NCBI RefSeq assembly: GCF_001995255.1
Contig: NZ_MUZR01000004.1
Span: forward strand, 29,528 to 93,527
Origin: Thioalkalivibrio halophilus
Lineage (GTDB): Bacteria > Pseudomonadota > Gammaproteobacteria > Ectothiorhodospirales > Ectothiorhodospiraceae
Length of the DNA: 64,000 nt
Direction: 5' to 3'
The position numbers were made by a program, and so were the translations under genes. This document shows, piece after piece, positions 37,154 to 48,772 of this stretch (its first letter is position 1; every line of letters starts with the position of its first letter). Under the pieces are notes generated by a model, which was not told the DNA's origin, made no database searches, and saw only the letters and a list, made by a program, of their open reading frames with translations.

Positions 37154-38458
37154 TCAGGCGGGGCGGTCGATGGCGCGGTGTCCAATATCGGTACGGAAGT
37201 ATATACCCTCGAAGCGGATTTCCCCGAGGGCGGTGTAGGTCTTTTTCTGCGCGTCGGCATAATCGGTCCCCAGACCAACCACGCACAGCACGCGGCCTCC
37301 GGCGGTGATGACCTGCCCATGGTCGTCGATGGTGGTGCCGGCATGGAACACGCGGGCGTCGGGAAGCGGCTCCACCGCCTCCAGGCCCTCGATCACATCG
37401 CCCTTGCGGTATGCGTCCGGGTAGCCCTCGGCGGCGGCGACCACGCCCAGCGCCACGCGCGGGTCCCAGCGGGCTTCCACCTGGTCGAGCCGGCCGTCCA
37501 GCGCGGCCTCGACCAGACCCGCCAGGTCGCTTTCCAGGCGCATCAGGATCGGCTGGGTCTCCGGGTCGCCAAAACGGCAGTTGAATTCCAGCACCTTCGG
37601 GTTGCCGTCGGCATCGACCATGATCCCGGCATACAGGAACCCGGTATAGGCCTCGCCGTCGGCGGCCATGCCGCGCACCACGGGTTCGATGACCTCGTGC
37701 AGGATGCGGTCGTGCAGGGTGTCGGTGACCACCGGGGCCGGCGAATAGGCACCCATGCCCCCGGTGTTGGGGCCACGGTCGCCGTCATCGCGCGCCTTGT
37801 GGTCCTGCGAGGAGGCCAGCGGCAGCACGTGCTCGCCGTCCACCATGCAGATGAAGCTGGCCTCCTCGCCCTGCAGGAATTCCTCGACGACCACCCGGTG
37901 CCCGGCCTCGCCGAAGGCATTGCCGGCCAGCATGTCGCGTACCGCGGCGCGCGCCTCGTCCGTGGTCTGCGCGAGGATCACGCCCTTGCCGGCGGCCAGG
38001 CCGTCGGCCTTCACCACGATGGGCGCGCCGTGGGTGTCGATGAACGCCAGCGCGGCGTCCTCGTCCTCGAAGCTGCCGTACGCCGCCGTGGGGATGCCGT
38101 GGCGCTGCATGAAATCCTTGGCGAAGGATTTCGATCCCTCCAGGCGCGCGGCGTCGGCGGTGGGACCGAAGATCGGCTGGCCGGCGGCGCGGAAGGCATC
38201 CACCACGCCCGCAACCAGCGGTGCCTCGGGCCCGACCACGGTGAAGGCGACATCCTCGTTCCGGGCCACGGCTAGCAGGCCGTCGATGTCGGTGGCGGCG
38301 CAGTCGACGTTCTCGCAGCCGGGTTCGCCGGCGGTGCCGGCATTGCCCGGCGCGACCAGCACCCGCGCGACCCGCGCGGACTGCGCCAGTTTCCAGGCGA
38401 GGGCGTGTTCGCGCCCGCCGCCGCCGATCACCAGTACGTTGATGGCCGTTTCGTTCAT
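37154..38458 (-). CDS. purD: Phosphoribosylamine-glycine ligase PurD
   Basis: PurD joins glycine to phosphoribosylamine in purine synthesis (GARS). The 434-aa protein begins with VLVIGGGGREHALAWKLAQS, has the ATP-grasp region (PIVVKADGLAAGKGV, about residues 140-154), the glycine site NTGGMGAYSPAP, and LEFNCRFGDPETQ. It starts 22 bp after purH, the classic purHD operon. It uses glycine, as does the betaine pathway divergently placed upstream. Confidence 0.97.
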   Translation of the reverse strand: MNETAINVLVIGGGGREHALAWKLAQSARVARVLVAPGNAGTAGEPGCENVDCAATDIDGLLAVARNEDVAFTVVGPEAPLVAGVVDAFRAAGQPIFGPTADAARLEGSKSFAKDFMQRHGIPTAAYGSFEDEDAALAFIDTHGAPIVVKADGLAAGKGVILAQTTDEARAAVRDMLAGNAFGEAGHRVVVEEFLQGEEASFICMVDGEHVLPLASSQDHKARDDGDRGPNTGGMGAYSPAPVVTDTLHDRILHEVIEPVVRGMAADGEAYTGFLYAGIMVDADGNPKVLEFNCRFGDPETQPILMRLESDLAGLVEAALDGRLDQVEARWDPRVALGVVAAAEGYPDAYRKGDVIEGLEAVEPLPDARVFHAGTTIDDHGQVITAGGRVLCVVGLGTDYADAQKKTYTALGEIRFEGIYFRTDIGHRAIDRPA

Positions 38459-38480
38459 GAGCGTTCTCCTGCGGCCGCGA

Positions 38481-40046
38481 TCAGTGGCGGAAGTGGCGCA
38501 TGCCGGTGAAGACCATCGCGATGCCGTGCTCGTCGGCCGCGGCGATGACTTCTTCGTCGCGCATCGAGCCGCCCGGCTGGATCACCGCGGTGATGCCGGC
38601 GCTGGCGGCGGCATCGATGCCGTCGCGGAACGGGAAGAAGGCGTCCGAGGCCATCACCGAACCGGCCACCTGCAGACCCTCGTCGGCGGCCTTGATCCCG
38701 GCGATGCGCGCGGAATACACCCGGCTCATCTGGCCGGCGCCCACGCCGACGGTCTGCTGGTCGCGGGCATATACGATGGCGTTGGATTTTACGTACTTGC
38801 CCACCTGCCAGGCGAAGGCCAGGTCGCGGTTCTCCTGCTCGGTGGGTGCGCGCGCGGTGACGATCTTCAGGTCTGCGTCGGCCAGCGAGCCGCGGTCGGT
38901 GTCCTGCACCAGCAGTCCGCCCCCGATGCGCTTGTAGTCCAGCCCCGGGGCGGCGGGGGCGTCCGGGATCTCCAGCACGCGCACGTTCTTCTTCGCGCTC
39001 AGCGCGCGCAGGGCGCCGGGAGTGATCTCCGGCGCCATCACCACCTCGACGAACTGGCGACTGATGATGGCCTGCGCGGCGTCACCCTCCAGCGGGCGGT
39101 TGAACGCGATGATGCCGCCGAAGGCCGAGGTCGGGTCGGTCTGGAACGCGCGCTCGTAGCTCATCAGCTGGGACGGGGCGACCGCGACCCCGCAGGGATT
39201 GGCATGCTTGACGATCACGCAGGCCGCTTCGTCGAATTGGCGCACGCACTCCCAGGCGGCATCGGCATCCGCCAGGTTGTTGTAGGACAGCGACTTGCCC
39301 TGGTGCTGGCGGTAGCTGGCGAGGGCCCCCGGAGCCGGCTGCGGGTCGCGATAGAACGCCGCCCGCTGATGCGGGTTTTCGCCGTAGCGCAGGGATTCGA
39401 CGCGCTCGAAAGTCGCGTTGAGCTGGCCCGGGAAGTCTTCCTGGTGACCGTCGTCATCCAGTGCCGACAGATAATTGCTGATCGCCGCATCGTAGCGGGC
39501 GACGTGATCGAACGCCGCCACGGCGAAGCGAAAGCGCAGCGGGGCCGGGATGCCGCCGTGTTCGTCCAGGGCGTCAATGATCGTGCGGTACTGGCCCGGG
39601 TCGGTCGCCACGGTCACGTCACGGTAGTTCTTGGCGGCCGCGCGCAGCATGGCCGGGCCGCCGATGTCAATGTTCTCGATCGCATCGTCCAGGGTGGTGT
39701 CGGGCCGGGCCACGGTGTTCTCGAAGGGGTACAGATTCACCACCAGAAGATCGATCGGAGGGATGTCATGGGTCTCCATCGCCCCGGCGTCCGTGTCCCG
39801 CCGGCCCAGCAGGCCGCCGTGCACCCGCGGATGCAGGGTCTTGACTCGTCCGTCCATGATCTCGGGGAAGCCGGTGTGTTCCGAGACCTCGGTCACCGGG
39901 ATCCCGTGTTCGCTCAGCAGCCGCGCGGTACCACCGGTGGAGAGCAGTTCGACGCTGCGTTCATGGAGGTGGCGGGCGAGTTCCACCACGCCGGTTTTTT
40001 CGGAAACGGACAGCAGCGCGCGGCGCACGGGAGCCTGAGTAGTCAT
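38481..40046 (-). CDS. purH: Bifunctional AICAR transformylase/IMP cyclohydrolase PurH
   Basis: PurH performs the last two steps to IMP. The 521-aa protein starts [18 protein letters not shown] (IMP cyclohydrolase domain, with STGGTARLL and [17 protein letters not shown]) and continues with the transformylase domain ([13 protein letters not shown], the catalytic KHANPCGVA, and [12 protein letters not shown]). The ATG at 40046 follows GAGG. A promoter with a perfect TATAAT lies upstream. It is first in purH-purD-glgP. Confidence 0.97.
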   Translation of the reverse strand: MTTQAPVRRALLSVSEKTGVVELARHLHERSVELLSTGGTARLLSEHGIPVTEVSEHTGFPEIMDGRVKTLHPRVHGGLLGRRDTDAGAMETHDIPPIDLLVVNLYPFENTVARPDTTLDDAIENIDIGGPAMLRAAAKNYRDVTVATDPGQYRTIIDALDEHGGIPAPLRFRFAVAAFDHVARYDAAISNYLSALDDDGHQEDFPGQLNATFERVESLRYGENPHQRAAFYRDPQPAPGALASYRQHQGKSLSYNNLADADAAWECVRQFDEAACVIVKHANPCGVAVAPSQLMSYERAFQTDPTSAFGGIIAFNRPLEGDAAQAIISRQFVEVVMAPEITPGALRALSAKKNVRVLEIPDAPAAPGLDYKRIGGGLLVQDTDRGSLADADLKIVTARAPTEQENRDLAFAWQVGKYVKSNAIVYARDQQTVGVGAGQMSRVYSARIAGIKAADEGLQVAGSVMASDAFFPFRDGIDAAASAGITAVIQPGGSMRDEEVIAAADEHGIAMVFTGMRHFRH

Positions 40047-40074
40047 GGGACCTCGAAATCGCGTCAAAACGGCC

Positions 40075-40102
40075 ATTATAGCGAAGGTGCCGGCCTTGTC
40101 GC
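40075..40102 (-). promoter_or_regulatory. Candidate purH promoter
   Basis: On the minus strand a perfect -10 TATAAT (40080-40075) is preceded, after 16 nt, by GCGACA (40102-40097), which shares GACA with the -35 consensus. The start would be near 40068, giving a leader of about 20 nt. The facing betaine promoter lies about 80 bp away. Confidence 0.6.
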
Positions 40103-40155
40103 GGCCGTTCGGGCGGGTGGGGTGCCGGACGGTGCGGCCGGTGGCGGGTTTGTAA

Positions 40156-40183
40156 TTTGGGCGCAAAACCTTTAGCGTATAAA
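40156..40183 (+). promoter_or_regulatory. Candidate promoter of the glycine betaine synthesis operon
   Basis: TATAAA (40178-40183) is a good -10, with TTTGGG (40156-40161) or TTGGGC at a spacing of 15-16 nt as a weak -35. This is the only AT-rich patch in the region, and it lies about 345 bp before the first gene. The start would be near 40190, so the transcript would have a very long leader. A weak -35 would fit an activated or salt-responsive promoter, which is an inference. Confidence 0.45.
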
Positions 40184-40190
40184 AACACTT

Positions 40191-40385
40191 TCGGACACAA
40201 CGCCTGCGTTCCGACGCAACGCATGGCACCGTTTGCGATCCCCGAGCCAGGCGAGCGAAAGCCGCCAGACCACGGCTCGGCACCCGGGCAACCACCGAAT
40301 CCTTCCGGGTGTCAGGAACCGCCGGCCAGGCCGGCGCCGGATGCTGGAAACAACGCATCCGTCTCGGGAGCCCGCGATGACGGGC
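40191..40385 (+). promoter_or_regulatory. Structured 5' leader RNA with a series of hairpins
   Basis: Successive inverted repeats: TCGG...CCGA enclosing AACG/CGTT (40191-40214); CCGAGCC/GGCTCGG (40242-40248, 40274-40280) enclosing GGCG-A-GC with a GAAA tetraloop (40250-40266); CACCCGG/CCGGGTG (40281-40287, 40305-40311); CGCCGG/CCGGCG (40320-40336); CGGATGC/GCATCCG (40338-40344, 40355-40361); GCCCG/CGGGC (40370-40385). All stems are perfect. I cannot match it to a known riboswitch class. Some pairing is expected by chance at this GC content, but the back-to-back order and the GNRA-capped arm are suggestive. Confidence 0.5.
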
Positions 40386-40417
40386 CGCCCGTACCCGGTC
40401 CTCGCAGGAGAAGTTTC

Positions 40418-40468
40418 ATGCCAGCGACCCGGGATGCGAGGTCGTTTTCGGTCATGCAGGTGTTGTAA
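40418..40468 (+). CDS. 16-codon leader peptide (upstream reading frame) before the betaine operon
   Basis: An ATG at 40418 lies 7 nt after a clean AGGAG ribosome site (40406-40410) and opens a frame of 16 codons ending at TAA 40466-40468. The peptide reads MPATRDARSFSVMQVL. The ribosome site itself can pair in TCCT-CGC-AGGA (40399-40409). It stops 4 nt before a 14-bp stem-loop and 67 nt before the methyltransferase start, an order typical of translational or transcriptional attenuators. No run of one amino acid is present, so the signal, if any, is not simple charged-tRNA sensing. Confidence 0.5.
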   Translation: MPATRDARSFSVMQVL

Positions 40469-40472
40469 CCCG

Positions 40473-40505
40473 GTGCGTCCGCGGCCACGAGGGCTGCGGG
40501 TGCAC
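40473..40505 (+). promoter_or_regulatory. 14-bp stem-loop between the leader peptide and the methyltransferase gene
   Basis: GTGCGTCCGCGGCC (40473-40486) and GGCTGCGGGTGCAC (40492-40505) pair over 14 positions with three G-U pairs around a 5-nt loop. It begins 4 nt after the leader-peptide stop and ends 30 nt before the gene. The next bases (TTCATTGCAG) are not a T tract, so it may act on translation or mRNA stability, or as a Rho-dependent pause, rather than as an intrinsic terminator. Confidence 0.55.
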
Positions 40506-40535
40506 TTCATTGCAGCAAAGCCAAGAGGAATCACC

Positions 40536-41354
40536 ATGTCAGCGAACGTGAAGAACGATCAGGACTTCGGCGAGAAGCCGACGGAAACCCGCGATACCGA
40601 CCATTACCTTGAGGAATACACCACGGGTTTTGTCGACAAGTGGGACGATCTGATCGACTGGGACAGCCGCGCCAAGAGCGAAGGCACGTTCTTCATCGAG
40701 GAACTGAAGAAGCGCGGCGCCAAGCGCGTGCTGGACGTCGCGGCCGGTACCGGCTTCCACTCGGTCCAGCTGATCGAGGCGGGCTTTGACGTGGTCACCG
40801 CCGACGGCAGCCCCGAGATGCTCGTCAAGGCCTTCGAGAACGGCCGTTCGCGCGGCCACATCCTGCGCACGGTGCAGGCTGACTGGCGCATGCTCAACCG
40901 CGACATCCACGGCCACTACGACGCCGTGGTCTGCCTCGGCAACTCGTTCACCCACCTGTTCAACGAGCACGACCGCCGCAAGGCCCTGGCCGAGTTCTAT
41001 GCCGCGCTGCGCCACGACGGCGTGCTGATCCTCGACCAGCGCAACTACGACACCATCCTGGATCACGGCTACTCGTCCAAGCACACGTACTACTACTGCG
41101 GTGACAACGTGCAGGTGGAACCGGCCCACGTCGACGAAGGCCTGGCCCGTTTCCAGTACCGCTTCCCTGACGGTTCCGAGTACTTCCTGAACATGTTCCC
41201 GCTGCGCAAGGCCTACGTCCGCCGCCTGATGCGCGAGGTCGGTTTCCAGAAGATCGACACCTACGGGGACTTCCAGGAGACCTATCGCGAGGCCGACCCG
41301 GACTTCTTCATTCACGTCGCCGACAAGACCTATATCGAGGGCGAGGATCGATGA
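40536..41354 (+). CDS. Glycine/sarcosine N-methyltransferase (GSMT)
   Basis: GSMT uses SAM to methylate glycine to sarcosine and then dimethylglycine, the first two steps of de novo glycine betaine synthesis. The 272-aa protein matches the Halorhodospira-type enzyme throughout: TDHYLEEYTTGFVDKWDDL near the N terminus, SAM motif VLDVAAGTGFHSVQL (about residues 67-81), CLGNSFTHLFNEHDRRK and LNMFPLRKAYVRRLM. The start at 40536 follows AGAGGA and matches family length. The frame is open upstream through the leader, but that stretch is not family-like. It overlaps the next gene by 4 bp. Confidence 0.96.
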   Translation: MSANVKNDQDFGEKPTETRDTDHYLEEYTTGFVDKWDDLIDWDSRAKSEGTFFIEELKKRGAKRVLDVAAGTGFHSVQLIEAGFDVVTADGSPEMLVKAFENGRSRGHILRTVQADWRMLNRDIHGHYDAVVCLGNSFTHLFNEHDRRKALAEFYAALRHDGVLILDQRNYDTILDHGYSSKHTYYYCGDNVQVEPAHVDEGLARFQYRFPDGSEYFLNMFPLRKAYVRRLMREVGFQKIDTYGDFQETYREADPDFFIHVADKTYIEGEDR

Positions 41355-42196
41355 GCCAGGAGTATTCTGACGTCGTTGAAACGGCGCGCGACTATTACAA
41401 CAGTGCGGACGCCGACACCTTCTACAAGATGGTGTGGGGCGGTGAAGACCTGCATATCGGCCTGTACGAGTACCAGGACGAGCCGATCGGTGATGCCAGC
41501 CGCCGTACCGTCGCCCACATGGCCGACCTGCTGGGCGAGCCGCAGCCGGAATGGCGCGTGATCGACATGGGCGCGGGCTATGGTGGCGTGGCCCGCTACC
41601 TGGTCGAGAACTACGGTTGTGACGTGACCGCGCTGAACCTCTCCGAGAAGGAGAACGAGCGCGATCGCGAGATCAACAAGGCGCGCAAGCTGGACCACAA
41701 GATCACCGTGGTCGACGGTTCCTTCGAGAAGGTGGACGAGCCGGACGCGACCTACGACGTGGTGTGGTCCGAGGATTCGTTCCTGCACAGCCCGAACGAG
41801 GACAAGTACAAGGTCATCCAGGAGGCGGCGCGGCTGCTCAAGCCGGGTGGCTGGCTGATCTTTACCGATCCGATGCAGACCGATGACTGCCCCGGGGGCG
41901 TGCTGGACCCGATCCTTGCGCGCATCCACCTCGATTCGCTGGCCTCCCCGTCCCTGTACCGCGATGCGGCGCAGAAGGCCGGGCTGCGCGAGATCGGTTT
42001 CGAGGAGCATTCCGGGCAGATCTCGACGCACTACGGTCGCGTGAAGCAGGAGCTGGAATCCCGCGAGGACGAGCTCAAGCGCTTCATCTCGCAGGACTAC
42101 ATGGACCGCATGAAGCAGGGCCTGCAGCACTGGGTCGACGGGGGCAACTCCGGGTACCTGACCTGGGGCATCTTCCGCTTCCGCAAGCCGGACTAA
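41351..42196 (+). CDS. Sarcosine/dimethylglycine N-methyltransferase (SDMT)
   Basis: SDMT methylates sarcosine to dimethylglycine and then glycine betaine. The 281-aa protein has YYNSADADTFYKMVWGGED near the N terminus, SAM motif VIDMGAGYGGVARYL (about residues 69-83), VWSEDSFLHSPNEDKY and FTDPMQTDDCPGGVLDPIL, all characteristic of the family. It overlaps GSMT by 4 bp (ATGA), so the pair is translated together, as in other halophiles. Both enzymes depend on removal of SAH and regeneration of methionine; metH lies 0.9 kb downstream. No choline oxidation genes are in the window. Confidence 0.96.
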   Translation: MSQEYSDVVETARDYYNSADADTFYKMVWGGEDLHIGLYEYQDEPIGDASRRTVAHMADLLGEPQPEWRVIDMGAGYGGVARYLVENYGCDVTALNLSEKENERDREINKARKLDHKITVVDGSFEKVDEPDATYDVVWSEDSFLHSPNEDKYKVIQEAARLLKPGGWLIFTDPMQTDDCPGGVLDPILARIHLDSLASPSLYRDAAQKAGLREIGFEEHSGQISTHYGRVKQELESREDELKRFISQDYMDRMKQGLQHWVDGGNSGYLTWGIFRFRKPD

Positions 42197-42205
42197 GAAG
42201 GCCCG

Positions 42206-42964
42206 TTATCGCGGGTCCCGCGGGCGTGCGTCGTCCGGGGCCCGCCAGATTCCGCCCCGTCGACCCTCGGCGGGGCGGAAGTGTATCTTGTAGTCCATGC
42301 GGGGTGCGTTCGGGATCCAGTACCCGAGATAGACATGCGGCAGGCTCAGGTTCCGCGCATGCTCGATCTGGCACAGGATGCCGAACGTGCCCAGCGCACG
42401 GGCCGGAAGATCCGGCTCGTAGAAGGTATACATGGCCGACAGCCCCTGCGGCGTATGATCGGTGATGGCGACGCCGAGCAGTTGTCCGGCGCGGCGGAAC
42501 TCCAGCAGCTCCACCGGGGCGCTGCGTTCCGTCAGCATGCCGGCGTATTCCTCGCGATTCATCTGCTCCATGCCGCCACCCGCGTGGCGGTTGCGCAGAT
42601 AGCGCAGGAACAGCGGCATGTGTTCGTCCAGGTCGGCCTCGGTGCGACCGTCCCCCGCCCCCGGCGGGGCGCGATGTTTGATATCGAGGTCGGCGTTGGC
42701 GCGCAGGCAGCGGCGCTGGCTGCGGTTCGGCCGGAAGGTGGGCACCGGGATGCGCACCGGCACGCAGGCATCGCAGGCCGGGCAGTGGTGGCGATAGACA
42801 AAACGGCCGCTGCGGCGAAAGCCCTCGGCCAGCAGGGCCCCGAAGCCGGCGGCATCCAGCCGGGCCTCGGGGTCGACCAGCAGGGACTGCATCTCGCGCC
42901 CGTCCGTGATGTACGGACAGGGCTGTGGGGCGGTCAGATACCAGCGGATCGGGGATTCCTGCAT
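42206..42964 (-). CDS. bpt: Aspartate/glutamate leucyltransferase Bpt (arginyltransferase family)
   Basis: Bpt adds leucine from Leu-tRNA to proteins starting with Asp or Glu and marks them for ClpAP (N-degron pathway). The 252-aa protein opens IRWYLTAPQPCPYI, has the cysteine cluster YRHHCPACDACVPVRIP (about residues 56-72), RSQRRCLR, and the GNAT-like YLGYWIPNAPRMDYKIHFRP near the C terminus. The start at 42964 matches family N termini. It converges on the betaine operon with 9 bp between stops and diverges from metH. Confidence 0.94.
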   Translation of the reverse strand: MQESPIRWYLTAPQPCPYITDGREMQSLLVDPEARLDAAGFGALLAEGFRRSGRFVYRHHCPACDACVPVRIPVPTFRPNRSQRRCLRANADLDIKHRAPPGAGDGRTEADLDEHMPLFLRYLRNRHAGGGMEQMNREEYAGMLTERSAPVELLEFRRAGQLLGVAITDHTPQGLSAMYTFYEPDLPARALGTFGILCQIEHARNLSLPHVYLGYWIPNAPRMDYKIHFRPAEGRRGGIWRAPDDARPRDPR

Positions 42965-42983
42965 TCCGCTATCGTGACAGCTC

Positions 42984-43032
42984 CGGCCCGGGGCGCCAAT
43001 GCGTCCCGGGCCGTGACCCCGCCACCGGCGGG
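42984..43032 (+). other. Tandem hairpins between bpt and metH
   Basis: CGGCCCGGGGCGC (42984-42996) and GCGTCCCGGGCCG (43001-43013) form a 13-bp stem (one G-U pair) closed by CAAT. Next, CCCGCC/GGCGGG (43018-43032) forms a 6-bp stem with a 3-nt loop. They sit 66-115 bp upstream of the metH start. If transcription of metH starts before them they would structure its leader; no known metH riboswitch class is recognised. Confidence 0.5.
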
Positions 43033-43098
43033 ACATGACCGGAGTTCGATGCCCGGCATGCTAAAGTAATGACATTTGAAACCAATGGTGTACCGCAC

Positions 43099-46890
<3,792 letters not shown>

Positions 46891-46918
46891 CCGCAGGGTC
46901 CGCCCTGCGACCCGAATC

Positions 46919-46945
46919 AGGCCCCGCCCCGTGCGGGGCCTTTTT
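46919..46945 (+). terminator. Intrinsic terminator of metH
   Basis: GGCCCCGC (46920-46927) and GCGGGGCC (46933-46940) form an 8-bp GC stem with a 5-nt loop followed by TTTTT. It begins 30 bp after the metH stop and separates metH from the GNAT-nitrilase gene. Confidence 0.95.
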
Positions 46946-47064
46946 CGTGGGTGGAATACCGTGGAAGACCTGTCCCGGTTTCCGCGCGTCGCCGGATGTT
47001 TGTATCCTGCAGGCATGACCCGGCGGGCGCCCGCGCCCGTCGCCCCATACCAACGGAGCCCCGC

Positions 47065-48615
47065 ATGACCTCAGGTCAGGAAAGCGATTCCACCCAGCAC
47101 GTCCTCACTCTGCGCCAGACCCGACTGGAGGACTACGACGACATCCGCGAAATCATGGAGCGGGTATACCAGGACCTGGACGGGGCCTGGAGCGAGGCGC
47201 AGTTCCGCTCCCAGGTGACGCGCTTTCCCGAAGGGCAGATCTGCATCGAGGACAACGGGAAGGTGGTGGCGGCGGCGATCAGCCTGATCGTCGAGTACAA
47301 GCGCTTCGGCGATCACCACAACTACTGGCAGATCACCGGCAACGGCTTTCTCACCACTCACGACCCGGACGGGGACACGCTCTACGGCGTGGACATCTTC
47401 GTGCACCCCGATTACCGCGGCCTGCGGCTGGGGCGGCGCCTGTACGACGCGCGCAAGGAGCTGTGCGAAAAGCTGAACCTGCGCGCGATCGTGGCCGGCG
47501 GACGCATCCCCGGATACGAGGCCCATCGTGAAGAGATGACGCCGCAGCAGTACGTGGAGAAGGTCAAGAACCACGAGGTCACCGATCCGATCCTGACCTT
47601 CCAGCTGGCGAACGACTTCCACGTGCGCAAGATCATCACGGACTACCTCCCGGACGACGAAAAGTCCGGGGCGTATGCCACGCTGATCGAATGGCTCAAC
47701 ATCTACTACGAGGAAAAGGAAAAGCTGATCGGCGGAAGCCGCTCGGACGTGCGCATCGGCGTGGTCCAGTGGCAGATGCGGCCTACCGCCGACCTCGATG
47801 CCCTGTTCCAGCAGGTGGAGTACTTCGTGGACGCGGTGTCGGGTTACCGCGCCGACTGCGTGCTGTTCCCGGAGTTCTTCAACGGACCGCTGATGGGGGC
47901 GTTCAACCAGGACTATCCGGCCGAGGCCGTGCGCCGGCTGGCGGAGTACACCGAGGACATCCGCGAGGAGATGGTGCGCCTGGCGCTGTCCTACAACATC
48001 AACATCGTCGCCGGGTCGATGCCCGAGTACCACGACGACGTGCTGCGCAACGTGTCCTACCTGTGCCGCCGCGACGGGACCTGGGACCGCCAGTACAAGC
48101 TGCACGTGACCCCCGACGAGATCGGCTACTGGGGCCTGCAGGGCGGTGAGGAGGTGCATGTCTTCGACACCGACTTCGGCAAGATCGGCATCCTCATCTG
48201 CTACGACGTGGAGTTTCCCGAACTTCCCCGCGTGATGGCCGATCATGGCCTGCAGATCCTGTTCGTCCCCTACTGGACCGATACCAAGAACGCCTACCTG
48301 CGCGTGCGTCGCTGCGCCCAGGCCCGGGCCATCGAGAACGAGTGCTACGTGGTCATGTCCGGTTCGGTGGGCAACCTGCCGCGGGTGGAGAACATGGACA
48401 TGCAGTATTCGCAGGCTGCGGTGTTCACTCCGTCGGACTTTGCCTTCCCGCATGACGCGGTGGCGGCCGAGGCGACTCCCAACACGGAGATGACCCTGAT
48501 CGTGGATCTCGACCTGGACAATCTCAAGGAACTGCGCAACCACGGTTCGGTGCGCAACCTGCGCGACCGCCGGCGGGACCTCTACGCAATCGACTGGAAA
48601 TCCAGCCCCGTATAG
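47065..48615 (+). CDS. GNAT acetyltransferase - carbon-nitrogen hydrolase (nitrilase superfamily) fusion
   Basis: A 516-aa two-domain protein. Residues about 10-215 are a GNAT fold with the acetyl-CoA loop VHPDYRGLRLGRRLYDARKEL. Residues about 228-510 are a nitrilase-type amidase with the triad glutamate in LFPEFFNG, lysine in RQYKLHVTPDE and cysteine in ILICYDVEFPE. This pairing occurs as a conserved family in many bacteria but its substrate is unknown; acylation followed by amide hydrolysis of a small amine is a guess. The ATG at 47065 follows ACGGAG. Confidence 0.92.
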   Translation: MTSGQESDSTQHVLTLRQTRLEDYDDIREIMERVYQDLDGAWSEAQFRSQVTRFPEGQICIEDNGKVVAAAISLIVEYKRFGDHHNYWQITGNGFLTTHDPDGDTLYGVDIFVHPDYRGLRLGRRLYDARKELCEKLNLRAIVAGGRIPGYEAHREEMTPQQYVEKVKNHEVTDPILTFQLANDFHVRKIITDYLPDDEKSGAYATLIEWLNIYYEEKEKLIGGSRSDVRIGVVQWQMRPTADLDALFQQVEYFVDAVSGYRADCVLFPEFFNGPLMGAFNQDYPAEAVRRLAEYTEDIREEMVRLALSYNINIVAGSMPEYHDDVLRNVSYLCRRDGTWDRQYKLHVTPDEIGYWGLQGGEEVHVFDTDFGKIGILICYDVEFPELPRVMADHGLQILFVPYWTDTKNAYLRVRRCAQARAIENECYVVMSGSVGNLPRVENMDMQYSQAAVFTPSDFAFPHDAVAAEATPNTEMTLIVDLDLDNLKELRNHGSVRNLRDRRRDLYAIDWKSSPV

Positions 48616-48772
48616 TACGGCCTGGATCCAAAACGTGAAGGGCGTCCGGGGGTGTCCGCCCCGACGGGGTGGCTTTGTTCGGCGATCGTCCGTAATCTGA
48701 AGCATGGACAGGTCGATCGGTGCGTGCGCGCGGGAGGCCACGGAAAGGCATCGAGGCATTCAGGGGGTAACC

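Noticed and set aside
40281..40320. Resemblance to SAM-I (GGCAACC...GGTG) and c-di-AMP ydaO (CCGAATCC...GTCAG) riboswitch words
   Set aside because: Only short words match. The order and spacing of the helices of either class are not reproduced, so I do not assign a class.
40311..40323. Partial match to the cobalamin riboswitch B12 box
   Set aside because: GTCAGGAACCGCC needs two deletions to fit and the rest of the conserved cobalamin core is missing.
40233..40535. In-frame 101-codon N-terminal extension of GSMT
   Set aside because: GSMT homologues start near the MSANVK position, which has an AGAGGA ribosome site. The upstream stretch is Arg/Pro-rich and coincides with the structured leader.
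47071..48759. 562-codon minus-strand frame opposite the GNAT-nitrilase gene
   Set aside because: His/Val/Leu-rich shadow of a gene with an intact catalytic triad.
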